64,000 nucleotides of DNA from Symsagittifera roscoffensis (lineage: Eukaryota; Xenacoelomorpha; Acoela; Convolutidae). Location of the stretch: assembly GCF_963678635.1 (NCBI RefSeq), contig NC_087067.1:45265629-45329628 (forward strand), written 5' to 3'. Positions 59,119 to 64,000 of this stretch are shown piece after piece (the stretch's first letter is position 1; the number at the start of each line of letters is the position of its first letter). The notes beneath the pieces were generated by a model that was not told the origin of the DNA, searched no databases, and worked only from the letters and a program-made list of their open reading frames with translations. A program made the position numbers and the translations under genes.

Positions 59119-60420
59119 ATGAAACTGCATTTTGAAGAAGAGGACTTGACAGAAAAGACAGAATGCAGTGCGCTCACCAGTAATCTGGAAGGGACAGCCC
59201 TAGACTGTAAGATGGCCAAAAAGCAATACCAGCGGGACATTGTTAAGAAAATCTTTGAAATCTTGTTAAATCGTTTTGGCCCAGGGGTGCAAGAACACCA
59301 AGCAATTATGTGCTTCGAGAAACGGAGGCAACATGAAGACGAGACAATATACAAGTTTCAAGACGATTTGGAGATGCTTAGAAGGCGTAGCCAAACAGAT
59401 GAGTCGAACAGAAGGATGAACCTGGCAGTAGCCTCAAAATTCATCGATGGTGTGAAAAATGATGAGCTTCGAACGATGCTAGCGACACATAACACACTAC
59501 TTTCAAACAATGCGCCAACACCAGAGGAGTTGAGACTCAAATCAAAAGAATATCTTTCACTGAAGCTTCCATCGAGATCTGGATATTACAAAAACAACTA
59601 TGGAAATTTTAGCAATGGACCTGCAAACCAAGGTAACAACTGGTACCAACCAAGGGACGATATTGACAAGAGACGATCTTGTGCAAATTGCAGTTCGACT
59701 GACCCTCATGTGTCAGCATGCCCAACCTACAAACAGGGCATGAAAGCCATAGGCTTAAGCCTCAATGATGAAGATTGCTCAGAGGTCGATCATGAAGATT
59801 TCAAGAGAGGAGTAATTGCAAAATTAGAGCCAAGGTGTTTCTGTTGTAACTTGGAAGGTCATTTTAAATCGGATTGTCCACAATTTTGGGATGATGTGGC
59901 GGACATCAAATATCCAAGGCATAAGGAGGCTCTATGGGGTGTGAAAAACAGCAAGGTTTGCCTGTTGAGTGAAGCGGAGGCACGCAGGAATGAGAAACCG
60001 CAAGAGCTGGCAACAAAGAAGATGCAGGCAGTAACGGAAGAACTACATGAACCGGAACCAGTGATTGTGGCAGATGACTTCAAGATAGACTATAGGGCAG
60101 CCGTGAGAGATGCTTTAAACAGAGTCCAGGAGGAGTTGCTGACGAAGGAGATCTAACAAAAGGTGAAACTCGAACTAGAGAATGAGAAAATTCAGGAAAG
60201 GCTAAACGCCTTCGAGGCATCAGAAGTCGAAGAAACGAAAGCACCAAGCAGTTTGAGCATGAAACAAAACGTGATGTCTGGGCAGACGATCGGCATAAGG
60301 AAGCAGAATACAGTCAATAATTTCAGTTGGGGAGCATCAGATGACCAGGAACCTAAGTGGACCCTCAGAGTTCACTATGATGCACTTAGACACATATGCA
60401 GATTATGCAGAGACAGGTAG
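59119..60420 (+). pseudogene. gag capsid/nucleocapsid (345-codon frame, one internal stop)
   Basis: Open from 59119 to 60156. An alpha-helical capsid-like segment (IVKKIFEILLNRFGPG, DETIYKFQDDLEMLRRR) is followed by two Cys/His motifs. The first, CANCSSTDPHVSAC, is C-x2-C-x5-H-x3-C. The second, CFCCNLEGHFKSDC, is a standard C-x2-C-x4-H-x4-C knuckle for RNA packaging. A TAA at 60154-60156 is the only block in this register. The frame continues to 60420 with a KLELENEKIQERLNAFEA coiled coil. The first ATG here is internal, since the protein starts upstream. Confidence 0.85.
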
Positions 60421-61155
60421 AGCCACGCACTGAGTCAAGGGCTGTGCGAGCGTTGTTGACAACGGGTGGCCCTCGAACAGAGAAACTCCACGGGCGCTAT
60501 GTGGAAGCCTATGGACCGTATCAGGTGATGTTGAACGTTGACGGAATCAGTACCTATACAAGGACCTACGTCACAACCAATAGTCACAAAATGGGGCAGA
60601 TCTATTTGGTTCAGGAAGAACTCAAGGTCCGTAGAATTGGCCATGATGTCATGATGGAGCAAGATGCAGTACTCCATAGGGTATGAGGCAGATGTATACA
60701 TAGGGTATGAGGCAGATGTGACTGCACATCTGCTAGACACCAATGGGAAGGAAATTGCAGTAACAGGACTACTGGATACAGGAGCAGTGGTAAGCGTGAT
60801 GCCAAGAAAGACTTGGGAAAGAATGGGTTTCACGAGGGAAGATCTAATTCCAGTGAACCTCAGATTGGCGGCCACCAACCGCGGAGCAATCTAAGTTGCC
60901 GGAAGGACACCAATAACCGTCCTTCACATGGGAGGACGCGATCTTTGGATGAGCTTCCTGGTGGTTGAGAATTTAGACGACTCAGACCAATTCATCTTGG
61001 GCCGTGATTTTGTCCGGAACTTCGATGTGATGATTGCCTTGAACAATGGCCTAATAAGGATTAGAAACCCGGACAGGAAGTATGTTAAGAAACCAATTAA
61101 TAGAATACTAACAAAAGAAAACAAGGTACCAATTTTTTTTAAGATAGAAAGGTAA
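60396..61155 (+). pseudogene. Retroelement protease (DTG) region
   Basis: The coding signal shifts frame at ~60400 and again near 60665. At 60664-60894 it reads VTGLLDTGAVVSVMPRKTW: DTG is the catalytic triplet of retropepsins. A stop (60892-60894) follows, then the same register continues to 61155 with DSDQFILGRDFVRNFDV, the second conserved protease region (ILGRD). A 24-bp in-frame duplication just before the domain gives IGYEADVY-IGYEADV. The chain processes gag and pol in active elements, and is disrupted here. Confidence 0.8.
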
Positions 61156-61918
61156 GACTACAGCCGGGACAAGCTGTAATAGCAGTTTTTAGGATGAGAA
61201 ATTTAAATTCGTTAAGTGATAGTAAACAGGTTTGTCTGGTACCCAACCCAAATATTCAAAGCTCGGTGATTTTAGGCCGGAGCTTTTCAGTAACACAAAA
61301 CGGGCTGTCTCAGTGTGTTGCTGAACACACTGTACACCAAGGTTACAATCCAGCGTGAAAAAAACTTGGTAGCGCTTTGCCGATGAAAACCGACTATGAG
61401 GAGACACAAAACTTGAAGAGATATGATGTTGAAGACTGTCCAAATCATGCTGATAAAGATAAAATTTTAAAGAGAATTCATGAATTTTAATCTATTAAAA
61501 TCTGTTTTCAATGCAATCCGAAACGGATGAAGGCTTGTCGAGTTGCTCAAACTTTCCAGAAAGCCCCTTGTCATATGAACCAGATTCCGACATACTGGTT
61601 TTGCCAGAGATAGAAAACTTGAGAGGGAAATAAGGCGAGGGAGATTTTGAATCATTAAGGGCGGTTTTAAATCGGAACGTGGATGTATTTTCAAAACATA
61701 AGGCGGATATAGGTCGTTGCAATTTTGTCGAACACGAAATCGAATTAGAGGAAGACGTCAATCCTCATAGGGAAGACGCAATGCGAATGACGCCTCATAA
61801 ATCGGAAGAATGCCGAGCGGAAAAAAATGTTGCTCGAATACGACAAGATAGAACCCTCGAAATCGCCTTCGGCTTGCGGGGTAGTCATGGCCGAGAAGAA
61901 AAAAGGGCTTAGGTTCTG
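61156..61918 (+). pseudogene. Protease-RT connector (decayed)
   Basis: Coding signal can be followed in pieces: VRLQPGQAVIAVFRMRNLN just after 61155, YEETQNLKRYDVEDC near 61400, then MDVFSKHKADIGRCNFVEHE at 61679 on, the usual segment before RT. The piece that should hold the RT entry region (between ~61810 and 61919) is shifted out of frame. Confidence 0.65.
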
Positions 61919-62527
61919 TTGCGACTTTCGTTACCTGAACGCAGTGGCAATAAAAGATGCGTACCGATACCGCGAATAGACGAGAGCCTCTCAAAACTTG
62001 GTGAAGCCAAGTTCTTCACCACACTGGACTTGGGTTCTGCCTTCTGGCAGGTTCCTCTGCAGAAGAAGGAAAGAGAAAAGACCGGATTCGCATGTGAATT
62101 GGGGTTGTACCAATGGAAGAAGATGCCCTTTGGCTTGTGCAACGCCACGGCCACTTTTCAAAGACTGATGGCTCAGGCTTTAACCAGAGTGACGAAGAAG
62201 TACGGGAACCTTGTGATGTGTTATGTGGATGACGTGGTCATAGCAACACCAACCCTGGAAGACCATATTGATCGGCTCGATGAGGCCTTTGGCTGCATGA
62301 AAAGAGCAGGATTGAAATGCAAACTATCGAAATGTGAAATCCTCAGGGATTCAATCAAGTATCTGGGAAGAATGGTGGACAGGCATGGCGTTAGGCCGGA
62401 ACCGGAAGCAGTGTTGACATGGAAGGCTCCCAGATTGGACAAACTTTTCAGGAGCTTCCTTGGGTTTGCCAATTATTACCGTGAAATCATAAAAGGATAC
62501 ACAGACAAGGTGTATCCTATGCCATGA
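61919..62527 (+). pseudogene. Reverse transcriptase (YVDD intact)
   Basis: 202 codons of a Ty3/gypsy RT: PIPRIDESLSKLG, FFTTLDLGSAFWQVPL (first catalytic Asp), MPFGLCNATATFQRLM, and CYVDDVVIATP with the active-site YVDD at 62222-62233. LGRMVDRHGVRPEPEAV and FLGFANYYREIIKGY follow in the thumb. The catalytic residues that can be seen are intact. The domain ends abruptly at a stop (62525-62527), exactly where RNase H should begin. A small deletion between EAV and LTWKAP is likely, because the usual repeated 'VEAV' spacing is short. Confidence 0.9.
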
Positions 62528-63345
62528 AAGGGATCGTAGGACATTAGCTCAGCAACTTGTGTCCTCGATACCCTAAAACGTCTTGACAAGTACATCATAC
62601 AAACAAAAAGAACAGGTGAAAGGGACGCAAAGGAAAACCGTCAACTTTGAGGATCAGGATCAGAAAAGCAAAGAGGTTGAAAAAAACCTGGAGCAAGAAA
62701 AATTGTCCGGGAGAAGGACGTTGATGGGAACAGGCGAGTTTATCAACCAGACCAGGGACAAGAAAGTTTGTCCGGGGAGTCATGTGTAGGGGAAAATGTT
62801 TAGGGCGAGAAACAAAACCTGGAGGATAAATTTTTGTCCGAGGAGTTCAGATGGATGAGCAGAGCGCATAAAACTGATCCCAAAAAGGAAACATGCTCAT
62901 TGACAAATTCTTCCGTTGATGACGACTCGAGGAAGTCAGGAATTGTTATTTACTCAGACAGCAACTCGATCACAGGATCGGAATTGTCAGAGCTAGCGAT
63001 CCACACGTTGCTAGTGGAGACTCGAGCAAGAGACCTGGACAGAAAAGTACATCAAGACCCTGACAAGAATCGCTACCTGGCAACCAGCGAAACAGTCTTT
63101 GACAACGCAGCAGATGTTCTAGAAACAATAGCCGTATCGAGACGATCGATGAGTTTGTTGCCGCAGAAAGTTGTAGCAAGGACTTCAGTCAAGAGACAGA
63201 ACCATTTGCGAAAGTTTGGTGCGTGAAAATGGAAGATGACACGCATGAGCCCGATGAAACGAACAGTCATTTGAGGGTCATGATGACGTAGTTGAAGTAG
63301 AGATACAGACTCTCAGACCTACTAAGAGCACAAAGAAATGACCGC
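62528..63345 (+). pseudogene. Linker between RT and integrase; RNase H not present
   Basis: 62583-62789 and 62834-63226 are polar, charged frames (SKEVEKNLEQEKLSG; SDSNSITGSELSELAIHTLL) joined by stops. None shows the Asp/Glu pattern of RNase H or the usual connection domain. The sequence passes from the RT thumb to a pre-integrase linker, so a segment of the polyprotein seems to be missing. The same linker type is expected only after RNase H in gypsy pol. Confidence 0.6.
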
Positions 63346-64000
63346 ATGACAAGTAAACTGAAAAGGTGGATCGAAAAAGGAACACTTGACAAAGGTGACC
63401 TGGAGGAAGACAGTTACCGTCTTCTGAGACGGTGCTTTATGCAAAAAGAGGGAAAGGTATACCCGAACAAGGACGGGCTCGTGGCTTGTAAGAGAAGAGA
63501 AGAAAATCCTGTACAAAAACAACGCGATAGTGTTGCCGCAACTATCAGACAGAACTTTTTTATTCAGGTCGCACGATCAGATTGGCCATCAGGGAATCGG
63601 CAAAGTATACCAGAGGATCCTGAAGCGCTTTGAGTGGCCTGGAATGAAGAAGGCATGAGAGAAGTGGGTAACAGCGTGTCTGTGGTACCAACAGGTCAAG
63701 GACCCAAAGAAATTGCGATTTTCCTTGCAGTCGATCGAGTCATCTGAACTTAACGAGGTGCTGCAGATAGACTACCAGAAAATATCTATGACAGACAGTG
63801 GCTATAATCAGGTCTTGGTCATGATAGACCACTTCACGAATTATGCAGAGGCCGTGCCCTGCATAACTGCATCAGCAGAAGAGACGTGCGATCATCTAAT
63901 CAACACGTGGATTGCGAGACATGGTTATCCGATGACGTTTCAGTCGGATAATGGAACAGCTTTCGTCGGAAAACTTACGAAAGAGCTCATGAGACACTCA
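63346..64000 (+). pseudogene. Integrase (zinc finger and core start; truncated by window)
   Basis: 63346-63633 begins with RWIEKGTLDKGDLEEDSYRL. After a frame change at ~63530 the zinc finger reads SHDQIGHQGIGKVYQR, then CLWYQQV, where the second Cys of the expected C-x2-C is Tyr. A TGA at 63656-63658 interrupts it. The core follows: LQIDYQKI (first Asp), VMIDHFTNYAEAV and FQSDNGTAF (second Asp). The Glu lies beyond the window. The GHQG box and HHCC layout are those of gypsy integrases. Confidence 0.85.

Larger units (their letters stand above)
57371..64000 (+). mobile_element. Ty3/gypsy element 3 (5' part; runs off the window)
   Basis: Gag, protease, RT and integrase occur in order on the + strand, without a recognisable RNase H. 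Its composition is balanced and codon-like, unlike the A/C-biased element upstream, and it carries fewer lesions. The 3' end, including the 3' LTR, is outside the window. Confidence 0.85.

Overview
This window looks like an AT-rich invertebrate nuclear genome crowded with transposable elements. It has one intact host gene: an intronless open reading frame of 436 codons for a Cys-loop anion channel of the GABA-A/glycine receptor type (8954-10264, + strand). It has no operons, bacterial-type spacing, CRISPR arrays, rRNA or recognisable tRNA. I cannot name the species. The receptor shows that the organism is an animal, and the remaining coding signal comes from retrotransposons.

Layout. 1-28.6 kb is mostly non-coding DNA carrying short DNA-transposon-like repeats. 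These are: (i) family A, about 500 bp, with an agtcggaac/gttccgact motif at each end, present in eight full or partial copies and once as a ~1.4 kb foldback palindrome at 21.3-22.7 kb; (ii) a hAT-like non-autonomous family with CAGRGGCGGATYTA ends (4.6, 6.35, 10.6 and 11.6 kb), two copies of which sit inside an old direct duplication; (iii) a clean 158-bp MITE with a 9-bp target duplication at 15.92 kb; and (iv) small hairpin elements at 14.4, 14.8, 26.3 and 27.1 kb. A decayed minus-strand Ty3/gypsy pol relic, flanked by direct repeats, lies at 16.6-19.8 kb.

28.7-53.4 kb is one very large Ty3/gypsy LTR element on the + strand, with ~1.38-kb LTRs at both ends. In order it carries a broken gag, protease, reverse transcriptase, RNase H and integrase. 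A long 3' region follows, with a putative envelope-like gene and two further open frames of 209 codons that match no family I recognise. A 5,155-bp part of this 3' region is duplicated in direct tandem, and I found only 12 differences between the copies. The LTRs differ by several percent, so the duplication is much younger than the insertion. The strand is A- and C-rich and G-poor. Pol is dead: it has stops, frameshifts, YLAD in place of YxDD, and a Cys-to-Tyr change in the integrase zinc finger.

53.4-64 kb holds the 5' part of another Ty3/gypsy element on the + strand. A long leader contains a 25-bp minisatellite that is open in all three forward frames. It is followed by gag with two Cys/His knuckles, protease (DTG), RT with an intact YVDD, an apparent loss of RNase H, and an integrase cut off by the window edge. 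This element has GC-richer, codon-like sequence and is less decayed than its neighbour, but it still carries several stops.

The most unusual items are the 3' region of the 28.7-53.4 kb element (post-pol frames plus a very young tandem duplication), the foldback palindrome, and the frame-independent minisatellite.
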